Positions 18,978-27,339 of a DNA stretch of 64,000 bases are shown here, piece after piece (within the stretch, counting starts at the first letter, position 1; each line of letters opens with the position of its first letter). The position numbers were made by a program, and so were the translations under genes. This stretch comes from Larkinella terrae. Its GTDB lineage: Bacteria > Bacteroidota > Bacteroidia > Cytophagales > Spirosomataceae. Below the pieces are notes generated by a model, which was not told where the DNA came from, searched no databases, and worked only from the letters and a program-made list of their open reading frames with translations. The stretch covers positions 173,055-237,054 of the forward strand of contig NZ_WJXZ01000011.1 of NCBI RefSeq assembly GCF_009668025.1, read 5' to 3'.

Positions 18978-20020
18978 AGTCTAAAATTCTGGTCGTGGAT
19001 GACGAATCCGATCTGGAACTGCTGATCCGTCAGAAGTTTCGTCGTCAAATCCGCGAACTGCAATATGAGTTTGTTTTTGCGTTGAACGGCGTCGATGCGC
19101 TGGTCAAAATTCAACAGCATCCCGACATCGATGTGGTGCTGAGTGATATTAATATGCCCGAAATGGACGGTCTGACGCTGCTGGAAAAACTCAGCGAAGT
19201 AAGTCCGCTGACCAAAACCGTCATTGTTTCGGCCTACGGCGACATGGCCAACATCCGGACGGCCATGAACCGGGGCGCTTTCGACTTCATTACCAAACCC
19301 GTCAATTTCGAGGACCTGGACGTGACGATGCAGAAAACCATCCGGCACGTTTTGCAGCTTCGCGACACGCTGAAAGCCATCAAGGAAAACAACATTCTGC
19401 GGATGTACGTCGATGAATCGGTGCTGAATTTCATGGATCGCCGGGAGTTCGAATCGTCGCTGATGCAGAACGAAACCATTGAGGCCACGGCGGTTTTTAT
19501 CGACATCTGCGGTTTTACGGCCATCACCGAACGGGAAAGCGCCGACACGGTCGTGAAACTGATCAACCTCTATTTCGACGTGATGGTGAAGGAAATCATC
19601 GCGCAGGGCGGTTTTGTCGACAAGTTTATGGGCGATGCCATCATGGCGGTTTTCCGGGGCGAATACCACCTCGACCGTGCCATCGAAGCCGCCCTGGCCG
19701 TCCGGAACCACATCGAGTCGATGGAAAAAACGACTCCCGAAGAGGCTATTTACACGCCGAAAGTCGCCATTGGCATCAACACGGGCGAAGTGATTTCGGG
19801 AAACATCGGCTCGGCCACGCTCCGGCGGCTGGATTACACGGTTATCGGCGACGTGGTCAATACCGCCCAGCGCCTGCAATCGTTCGCTCAGGAAGGCCAG
19901 ATTATCATCAGCGATGCCGCCTATCAATTGGTCAAAGACTCGTTCCGCTGCGAACCGCTGGGGGAAGTTTTACTGAAAAACAAAGCCAAACCGGTGGCGG
20001 TTTATGCCGTTATTGAATAA
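18974..20020 (+). CDS. Response regulator fused to class III adenylate/guanylate cyclase
   Basis: The 348-aa protein has a receiver at about 1-120 (phospho-acceptor Asp58 in [11 protein letters not shown]) and a class III nucleotide cyclase domain at about 165-348. The two metal-binding aspartates are Asp177 in FIDICGFT and Asp221 in [12 protein letters not shown]. Lys217 in the latter favours ATP as substrate. In [16 protein letters not shown] the second base-specifying position is Thr, as in class IIIb cyclases, some of which respond to bicarbonate. The transition-state Asn and Arg are present in VNTAQR. Phosphorylation by the upstream kinase probably controls cyclic-nucleotide synthesis. 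Confidence 0.93.
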   Translation: MKSKILVVDDESDLELLIRQKFRRQIRELQYEFVFALNGVDALVKIQQHPDIDVVLSDINMPEMDGLTLLEKLSEVSPLTKTVIVSAYGDMANIRTAMNRGAFDFITKPVNFEDLDVTMQKTIRHVLQLRDTLKAIKENNILRMYVDESVLNFMDRREFESSLMQNETIEATAVFIDICGFTAITERESADTVVKLINLYFDVMVKEIIAQGGFVDKFMGDAIMAVFRGEYHLDRAIEAALAVRNHIESMEKTTPEEAIYTPKVAIGINTGEVISGNIGSATLRRLDYTVIGDVVNTAQRLQSFAQEGQIIISDAAYQLVKDSFRCEPLGEVLLKNKAKPVAVYAVIE

Positions 20021-20124
20021 GAAAACCGCCCGCTGACCGGTTTTTGTTCACTCCGGTAATTCTACGTTTGGCACCCCGCTTCCGACCGTTCACACAGTTT
20101 TTTATGAATAAACATAAACACTAC

Positions 20125-20154
20125 TTGTTTACTAAACAGTGTTTAGTAGATTTG
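20125..20154 (+). promoter_or_regulatory. Promoter of the TetR regulator gene
   Basis: TTG at 20125-20127 and TAGATTTG at 20147-20154 are separated by 19 bases, a very good match to the Bacteroidota consensus. The regulator's start codon at 20173 follows closely. Confidence 0.75.
20131..20147. promoter_or_regulatory. Predicted TetR operator (autoregulation)
   Basis: ACTAAACAGTGTTTAGT is a perfect 8-base inverted repeat around one central G. It fills the spacer between the -33 and -7 elements of the tetR promoter, so binding would block RNA polymerase. Confidence 0.75.
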
Positions 20155-20172
20155 CATTGTTAATTAATAACT

Positions 20173-20790
20173 ATGGGAATCACAGAGCGAAAAGAGCGCG
20201 AGAAAGAGGAAATGCGGAAACTGATTCTGCAGGGAGCCCAAAAGCTATTTTTGGAGAACGGTTTTGAAAAGGTGAGCATTCGCAACATTGCCGACGCGAT
20301 TGAATACAGTCCTGCCACGATTTATCTCTATTACAAGGATAAAAACGATTTACTGTACGCCATTCACAACATCGGTTTTCAGAAAATGATCGCAGAGTTT
20401 CAGCCCGCGCTGAGCCTGGATGCTCCCTTTGATCGGCTGGTTGAGCTCGGTCGCCGGTATTTCCGGTTTGCATTCGAAAACCCGGAATTTTTCGATCTGA
20501 TGTTTATCATGACGGCCCCGATCGACGCAATGGCCTGCCGGGATGACATTTGGGATGAGGGAAAAGCCGCTTTTGGAATACTCGTCAAATGTGTTCAGGA
20601 CTGCATCGATACGGGCGTATTCAAGACCCGAGATGCCGAGGTGGCCTCGATGATGATCTGGAGTATGGTACATGGCAATACGGCGCTTTTTTTGCGGAAG
20701 CGGCTGGAAATGTTCGAGGAAAACCGCCGGAAAGAAGTGATGGAAGAAGCGTTCAACCTTTTTGTTGAAACCATTCGCAAAGGACTGTAA
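20173..20790 (+). CDS. TetR/AcrR-family transcriptional regulator
   Basis: This 205-aa repressor has the N-terminal TetR helix-turn-helix at about 12-60: ILQGAQKLFLENGFEKVSIRNIA followed by YSPATIYLYYKDKNDLL. The C-terminal half is helical and would bind a drug or metabolite. It is encoded upstream of a TolC/MFP/RND efflux operon in the same direction. A palindromic site in its own promoter and a related site before tolC indicate that it represses both itself and the pump genes until an inducer binds. Confidence 0.93.
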   Translation: MGITERKEREKEEMRKLILQGAQKLFLENGFEKVSIRNIADAIEYSPATIYLYYKDKNDLLYAIHNIGFQKMIAEFQPALSLDAPFDRLVELGRRYFRFAFENPEFFDLMFIMTAPIDAMACRDDIWDEGKAAFGILVKCVQDCIDTGVFKTRDAEVASMMIWSMVHGNTALFLRKRLEMFEENRRKEVMEEAFNLFVETIRKGL

Positions 20791-20805
20791 AAAATTTTTG
20801 CTTTT

Positions 20806-20822
20806 ACTGAACAGTGTTAATT
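20806..20822. promoter_or_regulatory. Second TetR operator, upstream of the efflux operon
   Basis: ACTGAACAGTGTTAATT matches the operator at 20131-20147 at 14 of 17 positions and lies 10 bases before the tolC start codon. The core GAACAGTGTT is conserved while the outer right half is degraded. Confidence 0.6.
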
Positions 20823-20831
20823 ATATAATGT

Positions 20832-22217
20832 ATGGTCAAAAAGGTACCGGTCAGCTACTTGCTGATTCTTTTATCCGCACTCATTCCACTGGCGGTTTCT
20901 GCGCAGACCGCACAAGCTCCTTCGGCCATTCTGGATGCTTATATTCAGGAAGGCTTACAAAGTAACCTCGCACTCAAACAGGAATCGCTCGAAATCAGCC
21001 GCGTCACGGAGTCGATCAATCAGGCGAAAGCCTTGTTTTATCCGCGGTTGACGTTCAATCCGACCTATTCGCTGGCGGCTGGCGGTCGGCGATTGCAGTT
21101 TCCGGTCGGCGATTTGCTCAACCCGGTTTACGCTACCCTGAATCAATATGTCGGTTCCGAACGGTTTCCGACCAACATCCCGAACGTCAACGAACTGCTG
21201 GCTCCCAACAATTTTCACGACACCAAAGTGAGCGTTCAATACGCGGTTTTCAATACTGATATCCAGTACAACTATTTGATTCAAAAAGATTTACTCTCTG
21301 CCCAGGAAGCCCGCAAACGCGTGGTCGAAAATGAGCTTCGCTACAACATTGCCACAGCCTATTACCAGTATTTACAAACCCTCGATGCGGTTCGGATCTA
21401 CGAAAATAACCGTGCGGTTTTGCGCGAGCTGGCCAAACTGAACGACAAACTGGTTAGTAACAACGTGGCAACGAAAGACGTGGTTACCTCGACCCGTTAC
21501 GAAATCAGCAAAATCGATCAGCAACTGGCGGTGGCCGACAAAAACCGCCAGAGCGCCAAAGCCTATTTTAACTTTCTGCTCAACCGCGACCTTTCCGCCG
21601 ACATTCTTGCGGATTCGCTGCTGACCCGGACGCTGCCAGCCGCTCCGCCTGCCCTCGCCGATTTGCAGCAAACCGCCCTGCAGGGACGTCAGGAACTCAA
21701 GCAGCTCGGCGGTTCGCTCCGGGCCTCGCAAAACGCCATCAAGCTGAACGAAGCGTCCATCAGGTTGCCGAATGTCTATGTTGGCGGGAATGCTGGTTTT
21801 CAGGGATTTGGCTATACCTTTAGTAATCAGGCATATGTGGTCGGGCAGGTCGGTTTGTCCTGGGATTTGTTCAAAGGCTACGAAAAACGCTCGAAAGTGC
21901 AGCAGGCCAAAATTCAGACCGAGATCGTGCAAACCCGGCTGACGGAAGTAGAAAAACAGATTCAGTTGCAGGTGTTGCAGGCGTATTACGAACTGGATGC
22001 GGCCACGGAAAGTCTGACGGCTACGCAAAGCGGTCTGGCCAATGCCGAACAGACGTTCCGGCTCATCGACAGCAAATACCGCAACGGTCAGGCGCTGCTG
22101 GTCGAATACCTCCGCTTCCAGAACGACCGGCTAACGGCGCAGATTCAGCAGGTGCTGACGCGCTACGATGTGCTCACGAAACGGGCCGCGCTCGACCGGG
22201 CGACGGCTATTCAGTAA
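20832..22217 (+). CDS. TolC-family outer-membrane efflux protein
   Basis: The 461-aa protein has a signal peptide (MVKKVPVSYLLILLSALIPLAVSAQ) and two outer-membrane-efflux-protein repeats with long amphipathic helices, for example EARKRVVENELRYNIATAYY and LTEVEKQIQLQVLQAYYEL. It forms the trimeric exit duct of a tripartite pump with the membrane-fusion and RND proteins encoded next. The start ATG at 20832 is chosen over an out-of-frame ATG four bases earlier. Expression is probably controlled by the adjacent TetR regulator. Confidence 0.94.
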   Translation: MVKKVPVSYLLILLSALIPLAVSAQTAQAPSAILDAYIQEGLQSNLALKQESLEISRVTESINQAKALFYPRLTFNPTYSLAAGGRRLQFPVGDLLNPVYATLNQYVGSERFPTNIPNVNELLAPNNFHDTKVSVQYAVFNTDIQYNYLIQKDLLSAQEARKRVVENELRYNIATAYYQYLQTLDAVRIYENNRAVLRELAKLNDKLVSNNVATKDVVTSTRYEISKIDQQLAVADKNRQSAKAYFNFLLNRDLSADILADSLLTRTLPAAPPALADLQQTALQGRQELKQLGGSLRASQNAIKLNEASIRLPNVYVGGNAGFQGFGYTFSNQAYVVGQVGLSWDLFKGYEKRSKVQQAKIQTEIVQTRLTEVEKQIQLQVLQAYYELDAATESLTATQSGLANAEQTFRLIDSKYRNGQALLVEYLRFQNDRLTAQIQQVLTRYDVLTKRAALDRATAIQ

Positions 22218-22268
22218 AATACACTTCCATTTATCCTCTAACGCATTGGTATCTAATCCACTACTTCA

Positions 22269-23336
22269 ATGAAAGCGATTCAATTTATACTGATTTTCCT
22301 GCTGACCGGCGGCCTCTGGGCCTGCGGAACCAAGGCCGAAGAAAGCCGCGAGAAAAAACCGGTGGAGCAAACGGACGACGCGTCGATTCCGGTGAAACTG
22401 ACCAAAGTAGAGTCGGTGGTCCGCTCGGAACCCGTGGTGGCGTCGGGGCTGGTGTCGTCGGCGGAAGAAGCGAAACTGTCGTTCAAGATCGGTGGCATTA
22501 TTCAGAAAATCTACGTCGATGAAGGGCAGCCTGTTCGGAAAGGGCAGTTGCTCGCAACGCTGAATCTGACGGAAATCAACGCCCAGGTGAGCCAGGCTCA
22601 ACTGGCCAACGAAAAAGCCGAGCGCGATCTCAGCCGGGTCAAAGCCCTGTATGCCGATACGGCGGCCACGCTCGAACAGTTGCAGAATGCCACGACGGGC
22701 CATAACGTTGCGCAGCAAAACCTGACGATTGCCCAGTTCAACCAGAATTACGCCCAAATCCGATCGACGGTCGACGGAACCGTGACGCGCAAGTTTCTGA
22801 ACGAAGGCGAATTTACATCGGCGGGCGCACCGGCTTTCATGATTTCATCGACCCGGAAAAACGACTGGGTTGTTCGGGTCGGTGTGGCCGATAAAGACTG
22901 GGCGCGGCTGAAGGTGGGAAACCGGGCTACCGTCACGCTGGATGCTTATCCCGACAAAACGTTTACGGGTACGGTTAGCGAAATGGCGCAAGCCGCCGAC
23001 CCAACGAACAAGTTATACGAAGTAGAGATTCGGATCAATCCCGGCGCGGTCAAATTCGCACCCGGTTTATTTGCCAAAGTGAGCCTGCAACCCGCCCAAA
23101 GCCGCAGCTACGCCCTGGTGCCGATTGAAGCCATTGTGGAAGGAAACGGCAAAGACGGTTTTGTGTTCGTCCTGACCGACGACCAGAAGCACGTCCGCAA
23201 AACCCCGGTCCAGATCGGATTTATCGACAACGACAAAGTACTGTTAACGAACGGTTTAGCTGGCATTCTGAATGTCGTCACCGCCGGTTCTGCCTACCTG
23301 ACTGAAACGTCTTCGGTGAAATTAATGAACAATTAA
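22269..23336 (+). CDS. RND efflux periplasmic adaptor (membrane-fusion lipoprotein)
   Basis: The 355-aa protein has a lipoprotein signal with Cys19 in GGLWACG, so it is anchored to a membrane by lipid. The lipoyl/barrel-sandwich part is VVASGLVSSAEEAKLSFKIG and IYVDEGQPVRKGQLLATLN, the hairpin is the coiled coil around 105-150, and the beta-barrel is VGVADKDWARLKVGNRATV. It links the RND pump to TolC. The last codons (LMNN, stop) lie inside the left terminal repeat of the element at 23324-23812; without it the protein would end at the preceding Leu. Confidence 0.93.
   Translation: MKAIQFILIFLLTGGLWACGTKAEESREKKPVEQTDDASIPVKLTKVESVVRSEPVVASGLVSSAEEAKLSFKIGGIIQKIYVDEGQPVRKGQLLATLNLTEINAQVSQAQLANEKAERDLSRVKALYADTAATLEQLQNATTGHNVAQQNLTIAQFNQNYAQIRSTVDGTVTRKFLNEGEFTSAGAPAFMISSTRKNDWVVRVGVADKDWARLKVGNRATVTLDAYPDKTFTGTVSEMAQAADPTNKLYEVEIRINPGAVKFAPGLFAKVSLQPAQSRSYALVPIEAIVEGNGKDGFVFVLTDDQKHVRKTPVQIGFIDNDKVLLTNGLAGILNVVTAGSAYLTETSSVKLMNN
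23319..23323. repeat. Left AAATT target-site duplication candidate
   Basis: AAATT immediately precedes the left terminal inverted repeat and recurs at 23813-23817 directly after the right end. Confidence 0.6.
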
Positions 23337-23351
23337 CAATGAATAATGAAC
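23324..23351. repeat. Left terminal inverted repeat of the element
   Basis: This 28-base arm starts AATGAACAATTAACAATGAA. It includes the stop codon of the adaptor gene and the start codon of the four-helix-bundle gene. It differs from the complement of 23784-23811 at two positions. Confidence 0.85.
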
Positions 23352-23765
23352 GGGGATATGGAAGACTTTTTGGGTGATTTTGAGGTAACTGAACCGGGAA
23401 ATCCGTATGTGCCAAAGCCTAATGCCGTATTGGAAAAGTCGTTCTCGTTTTCGGTTCGAATTGTGAATCTTTATAAATGGCTTTTCAAAAACCATAAAGA
23501 TATTTTGCCAATTGCGCGACAAATTTTGCGTAGTGGAACTTCAATAGGCGCTAACGCTGAAGAGGCCGTTAGCGCCTATTCAAAAAAAGAATTTGCTGCC
23601 AAATTGCAAATCTCATTGAAAGAATCCCGCGAAACGGATTACTGGCTCCGTCTATTACACACGACCGGTTATCTCGATAATGCAATGTTCAATTCGTTGA
23701 AAGATGATAACAAAGAATTGATCCGAATGCTTACAACAATCCTAAAAACAACAAAACAGGAATAA
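23346..23765 (+). CDS. Four-helix-bundle protein (23S rRNA intervening-sequence protein type)
   Basis: The 139-aa protein belongs to the small helical-bundle family first known from intervening sequences in 23S rRNA genes and related to Avd of diversity-generating retroelements. Typical segments are FSFSVRIVNLYKWL, ILPIARQILRSGTSIGANAEEA, FAAKLQISLKESRETDYWLRLL and the final NKELIRMLTTILK. Members form pentameric basic bundles thought to bind nucleic acid; their biological job is unclear. Start could be 23346 (inside the terminal repeat) or the ATG at 23358. It has no plausible role in efflux and is best explained as cargo or driver of the inverted-repeat element. Confidence 0.9.
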   Translation: MNGDMEDFLGDFEVTEPGNPYVPKPNAVLEKSFSFSVRIVNLYKWLFKNHKDILPIARQILRSGTSIGANAEEAVSAYSKKEFAAKLQISLKESRETDYWLRLLHTTGYLDNAMFNSLKDDNKELIRMLTTILKTTKQE

Positions 23766-23783
23766 AACTACCACCTCCATTTT

Positions 23784-23811
23784 GTTCATTGTTCATTATT
23801 AATTGTTCATT
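23784..23811. repeat. Right terminal inverted repeat of the element
   Basis: This 28-base arm ends TTAATTGTTCATT and is the reverse complement of 23324-23351 at 26 of 28 positions. One extra C separates it from the AAATT copy at 23813-23817. Confidence 0.85.
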
Positions 23812-23817
23812 CAAATT

Positions 23818-26800
23818 ATGAACTTATCCGAATTTTCCGTCAAGAACTGGCAGTTTATGCTGGTCGTGTTCATCGCCGTGGTGGCGCTGGGCGTCAATTC
23901 GCTGTTCAATATGCCGCGGGGGGAAGATCCCGAGTTTACGGCGCCTTCCTTCGCCGTCGTGATCGTGTATCCGGGTACCGACGCGCAGGACATGGAAGAA
24001 CTGGTCGTCGACCCGGCCGAGGCCCGGTTCAATGCCCTGGACGATATCAGTCACGTCATCACCACCATCGACGACGGCCTGGCGGTTTTGCGCGTGGAAT
24101 ACGATTACGGTTCCGACGCCGACGAAAAATACCAGGAAATGGTGCGGGAAGTCAACGCACTCCGGGCACAATTGCCGCCGGATATTTTCAACATTGAAAT
24201 CAAAAAGTTCTCGCCAACGGATGTCAGCATTGTCCAGATTGCGTTGCAGTCGGAAGTGGCTTCGAACAAGGAGCTGGGCGACTACGCGGACGAGTTGAAG
24301 GAGCGCCTGGAGAAAGTCAAAAGCCTGAAAGGCGTGGAAGACTGGGGCTATCCGGCCAGCACGGTTCGCATTTCGCTGAACATCGAAAAAATGGCGCAGG
24401 AAGGCATTCCGGTCAACCGGCTGGTGGGCGCTCTGCAGGCCGAAAACCTGAACATTCCGGGGGGTAGCCTGCAGGCCGGGACGCGCAAATTCAACGTCAA
24501 AACCAGTGGTGATTATCAGTCGCTGGACGAAATCCGGAATACCGTGGTGTCGACCAATGGTCAGAAAATCATTTACTTACGCGACATTGCCGAGGTCGAT
24601 TTCAATTACGAAGAAGAAACCCACATTACCCGCCTGAACGGCCACCGGGCGGTTTTGGTAACGGCGGGGCAGAAAATGGGCGAAAACATCGCCAAGGTCG
24701 GTGAACAGTTGAATCCGGTGATCGAGAATTTTGCCAAAACGCTGCCGCCCCACATCAAGCTCGTTAAAAACTTCGATCAGGCCGCCAGCGTCAACGCCCG
24801 GCTGAGCCGGTTTGCCAAAGATTTCGGCATCGCCATTTTGCTGGTGGCGCTGACGCTTTTACCGCTCGGCATCCGGGCGGCCATTGTCGTCATGATTTCC
24901 ATACCGCTGTCGCTGTCGATTGGCCTGTCGTTGCTGAACATGTTCGGTTTCAGTATCAATCAGTTAAGTATCGTAGGCTTGATTGTGGCGCTGGGTATTC
25001 TGGTCGATGACTCGATTGTGGTCGTCGAAAACATTGAACGGTATTTGCGGGACGGCTTTTCGAAACGGGACGCGGCCATCCGGGCGACCAAACAGATTAC
25101 GCTGGCCGTTATTGGCTGTACGGTTACGTTGATTCTGGCCTTTTTGCCGCTGATGTTCCTGCCCGAAGCCTCCGGTGATTTCATCCGGTCGCTGCCAACG
25201 GCGGTGGTGACAACCATCCTGGCGTCGTTGCTGGTTTCGCTGACCATCGTTCCTTTCCTTTCCAGCCGGATTTTGAAGGAAGAACACAACCCGGAAGGAA
25301 ACATTTTCATGCGGGCGCTGAAGAAATTGATCAGCGGTTCGTACAGCAAACTGTTACACAGTGCCTTACGCCATCCGGTTATTACGCTGCTGGGCGCGTT
25401 GGCAATCTTCGGAGGAGCGCTGGCGCTGGTGCCAAAAGTGGGGTTTGCGTTGTTTCCGGCGTCCGAAAAACCGCAGTTTCTGATCAACATCGAAACGCCG
25501 GAAGGAACCAGTTTACAGGAAACCAACCGCGTGGCCCGCTACGTAGAGAGCCAATTGGGTCAGGAACCGGATGTGAAGTATTTCACGACCAATGTCGGCA
25601 AGGGAAATCCCCGGATTTACTACAACATTATCCAGCGGAATGAAGCTACGAACTTCTCGCAGTTCTTTGTGCAGCTCCACGATATGCCGCCCGCCCAGAA
25701 ACGCCAACTCATTGACCAGATGCGGGATAAATTCAAATATTATCCCAACGCCAAGATTGAGGTCAAGGATTTTGAACAGGGACCCGATCAGGAAGCGCCG
25801 GTCGCGATCCGATTGTTCGGCGAAAATCTGGACAGCCTTCGGACGGTGGCCGCCAATGTGGAAAAAATCCTGAAAACCACTCCGGGTTTGATTTACATCA
25901 ACAACCCGCTGGCGACCCGCAAAACCGATCTGCGCGTTAAAATCAACAAGGAAAAAGCCGGGATGCTGGGCATGTCGGTTGCCGACATCAACCGCACGAT
26001 CCGCCTGGCAATTGCCGGTTTGAATGTGGGCGTCTATAAAGACCTCGACGGCGACGATTACCAGATCAACGTAACACTTCCCAAAGGTAAAGTTGCCGAC
26101 CTACGGGTGCTTAACAACCTGTATGTCAATACCCAAACGGGCAGTTCGGTGCCGCTTCGCCAGATTGCCGATCTGCAATTCGAAACGTCGACCAACCAGA
26201 TCCGGCACTACGACAAGGACCGGTACGTGACGGTTACCGGTTTTGTAAAGAGCGGTTATCTTGTTGATAATGTCTATAATGAAGTGATTCAGAAACTTGA
26301 CGCGTTGAAATTTCCGGACGGTTTTCATTACAAGGCTGCCGGTGAGCTGGAAAGCCGGGAAAAATCGTTCGGCGGTTTAGGCACCATCATCCTGATCACG
26401 GTTTTCGGTTTTCTGGCCGTGTTGATTCTGGAATTCGGCACGTTCAAAAGTACACTGATTGTGCTGTCGGTCATTCCGTTGGGAATCATTGGGGCCATTG
26501 CAGCGCTCCTGCTGTCCGGAAACCCGTTCTCGTTCGTTGCCGTGATCGGTTTGATTGCCCTGATCGGTATTGAAGTCAAGAACTCGATTCTGCTGGTCGA
26601 TTTTACCAACCAGCTCCGGGCGGGCGGCATGCCGCTGATCGAAGCCATTGAACAGGCGGGTGAAATCCGGTTTGTTCCCATCGTGCTGACTTCCTTAACG
26701 GCCATTGGCGGTCTGATCCCGCTGGCGATTGAAGGAAACCCGCTCTACTCGCCCCTGGCCCTGGTCTTGATTGGCGGTTTAATCAGTTCGACCTTGCTCT

Positions 26801-26895
26801 CCCGAATCGTCACCCCGGTTTTGTATAAATTACTGCCGCCCCGCGTCGACGTAAAAATACCGGAAACTGAGAGCGAGCCCGAATTAATAGCTTAA
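23818..26895 (+). CDS. RND-family efflux pump permease
   Basis: This 1,025-aa inner-membrane proton-driven transporter is of the AcrB/MexB class. Twelve transmembrane helices are arranged in two halves with two large periplasmic loops (about 35-330 and 550-860). Hallmarks are the N-terminal NWQFMLVVFIAVVALG, the TM4 segment ILVDDSIVVVENIERYLRDG with paired Asp residues for proton relay, and its counterpart IGIEVKNSILLVDFTNQLR in the second half. The ATG at 23818 is used; a TTG at 23803 lies inside the terminal repeat of the inserted element. It works with the adaptor and TolC encoded upstream. Confidence 0.95.
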   Translation: MNLSEFSVKNWQFMLVVFIAVVALGVNSLFNMPRGEDPEFTAPSFAVVIVYPGTDAQDMEELVVDPAEARFNALDDISHVITTIDDGLAVLRVEYDYGSDADEKYQEMVREVNALRAQLPPDIFNIEIKKFSPTDVSIVQIALQSEVASNKELGDYADELKERLEKVKSLKGVEDWGYPASTVRISLNIEKMAQEGIPVNRLVGALQAENLNIPGGSLQAGTRKFNVKTSGDYQSLDEIRNTVVSTNGQKIIYLRDIAEVDFNYEEETHITRLNGHRAVLVTAGQKMGENIAKVGEQLNPVIENFAKTLPPHIKLVKNFDQAASVNARLSRFAKDFGIAILLVALTLLPLGIRAAIVVMISIPLSLSIGLSLLNMFGFSINQLSIVGLIVALGILVDDSIVVVENIERYLRDGFSKRDAAIRATKQITLAVIGCTVTLILAFLPLMFLPEASGDFIRSLPTAVVTTILASLLVSLTIVPFLSSRILKEEHNPEGNIFMRALKKLISGSYSKLLHSALRHPVITLLGALAIFGGALALVPKVGFALFPASEKPQFLINIETPEGTSLQETNRVARYVESQLGQEPDVKYFTTNVGKGNPRIYYNIIQRNEATNFSQFFVQLHDMPPAQKRQLIDQMRDKFKYYPNAKIEVKDFEQGPDQEAPVAIRLFGENLDSLRTVAANVEKILKTTPGLIYINNPLATRKTDLRVKINKEKAGMLGMSVADINRTIRLAIAGLNVGVYKDLDGDDYQINVTLPKGKVADLRVLNNLYVNTQTGSSVPLRQIADLQFETSTNQIRHYDKDRYVTVTGFVKSGYLVDNVYNEVIQKLDALKFPDGFHYKAAGELESREKSFGGLGTIILITVFGFLAVLILEFGTFKSTLIVLSVIPLGIIGAIAALLLSGNPFSFVAVIGLIALIGIEVKNSILLVDFTNQLRAGGMPLIEAIEQAGEIRFVPIVLTSLTAIGGLIPLAIEGNPLYSPLALVLIGGLISSTLLSRIVTPVLYKLLPPRVDVKIPETESEPELIA

Positions 26896-26941
26896 TCGAC
26901 AAAACACAAGAGAACAATCGGTTTATTTTATATTGAATAAC

Positions 26942-26989
26942 AGACTCGTAATTAGTAACTTTATGCATAATAATTACGAGTCTTTTTAT
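26942..26989 (+). terminator. Rho-independent terminator of the efflux operon
   Basis: AGACTCGTAATTA at 26942-26954 pairs perfectly with TAATTACGAGTCT at 26971-26983 (13-bp stem, 16-base loop), followed by a T-run. It lies about 50 bases after the pump stop codon. Confidence 0.85.
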
Positions 26990-27139
26990 ATTAAATTGAT
27001 TCTAATAGTAAATATTAAGTGATCAAAAATTGAACTTTATTCCATATCGGCAAAAAAAATATGAAAATATATTTGCATTTATATTGCAGTTATCTAAACA
27101 ATTATTAATCTTTGTCCCAATGAAATAATCAACGCAATT

Positions 27140-27214
27140 ATGAAAAAAATAAAGACTATCACCAATGGCAATAGTCTTTACGGTTCTTGTAGTTATAACA
27201 TTATGACACTTTAA
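27140..27214 (+). pseudogene. Possible remnant or leader peptide with a frameshifted signal sequence
   Basis: An ATG at 27140 opens a 24-codon frame starting MKKIKTIT. One base out of phase, the same DNA continues as MAIVFTVLVVITL before a stop. Removing one A near 27165 joins them into what looks like a classical signal peptide. This suggests a decayed gene start or a short hydrophobic peptide. TTG at 27084 and AATCTTTG at 27107-27114 could be a promoter. Confidence 0.3.
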
Positions 27215-27339
27215 TTAAAAAACAAAGAGGCTATATTTGTTTGTTTAATTTAAGTAGAACAAATTTAACACGTTCTATTCGAAACATAGTTGCTATAAAG
27301 CAATTTTACACTTACTATACAGCAACTTTTAATTCGTTT

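Larger units (their letters stand above)
23324..23812 (+). mobile_element. Small putative mobile element carrying a four-helix-bundle protein gene
   Basis: The 489-bp segment lies between the efflux adaptor and pump genes. Its termini 23324-23351 and 23784-23811 are inverted repeats matching at 26 of 28 positions (outer bases AATGAACAATTAA). AAATT flanks both sides. Deleting the segment with one AAATT joins the adaptor codons GTG AAA TTA to TGA, which overlaps the pump ATG as ATGA (23818-23821); this is a textbook coupled junction, which strongly suggests an insertion. The interior is AT-rich (19 and 22 G+C in the 60-base stretches at 23461 and 23581, against 35 at 23041). There is no transposase. 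It resembles intervening sequences of 23S rRNA genes, which also carry this protein between complementary ends. Confidence 0.75.
26896..27339. other. AT-rich intergenic region after the efflux operon
   Basis: These 444 bases hold the efflux-operon terminator (26942-26990), several TAnnTTTG-like words (27068-27075, 27232-27239), a small hairpin (27151-27179) and a possible broken peptide gene (27140-27214). No other coding sequence was recognised. Confidence 0.7.

Noticed and set aside
23324..23812. Considered a diversity-generating retroelement because the helical-bundle protein resembles Avd
   Set aside because: No reverse transcriptase, template repeat or variable C-type lectin target gene is nearby.
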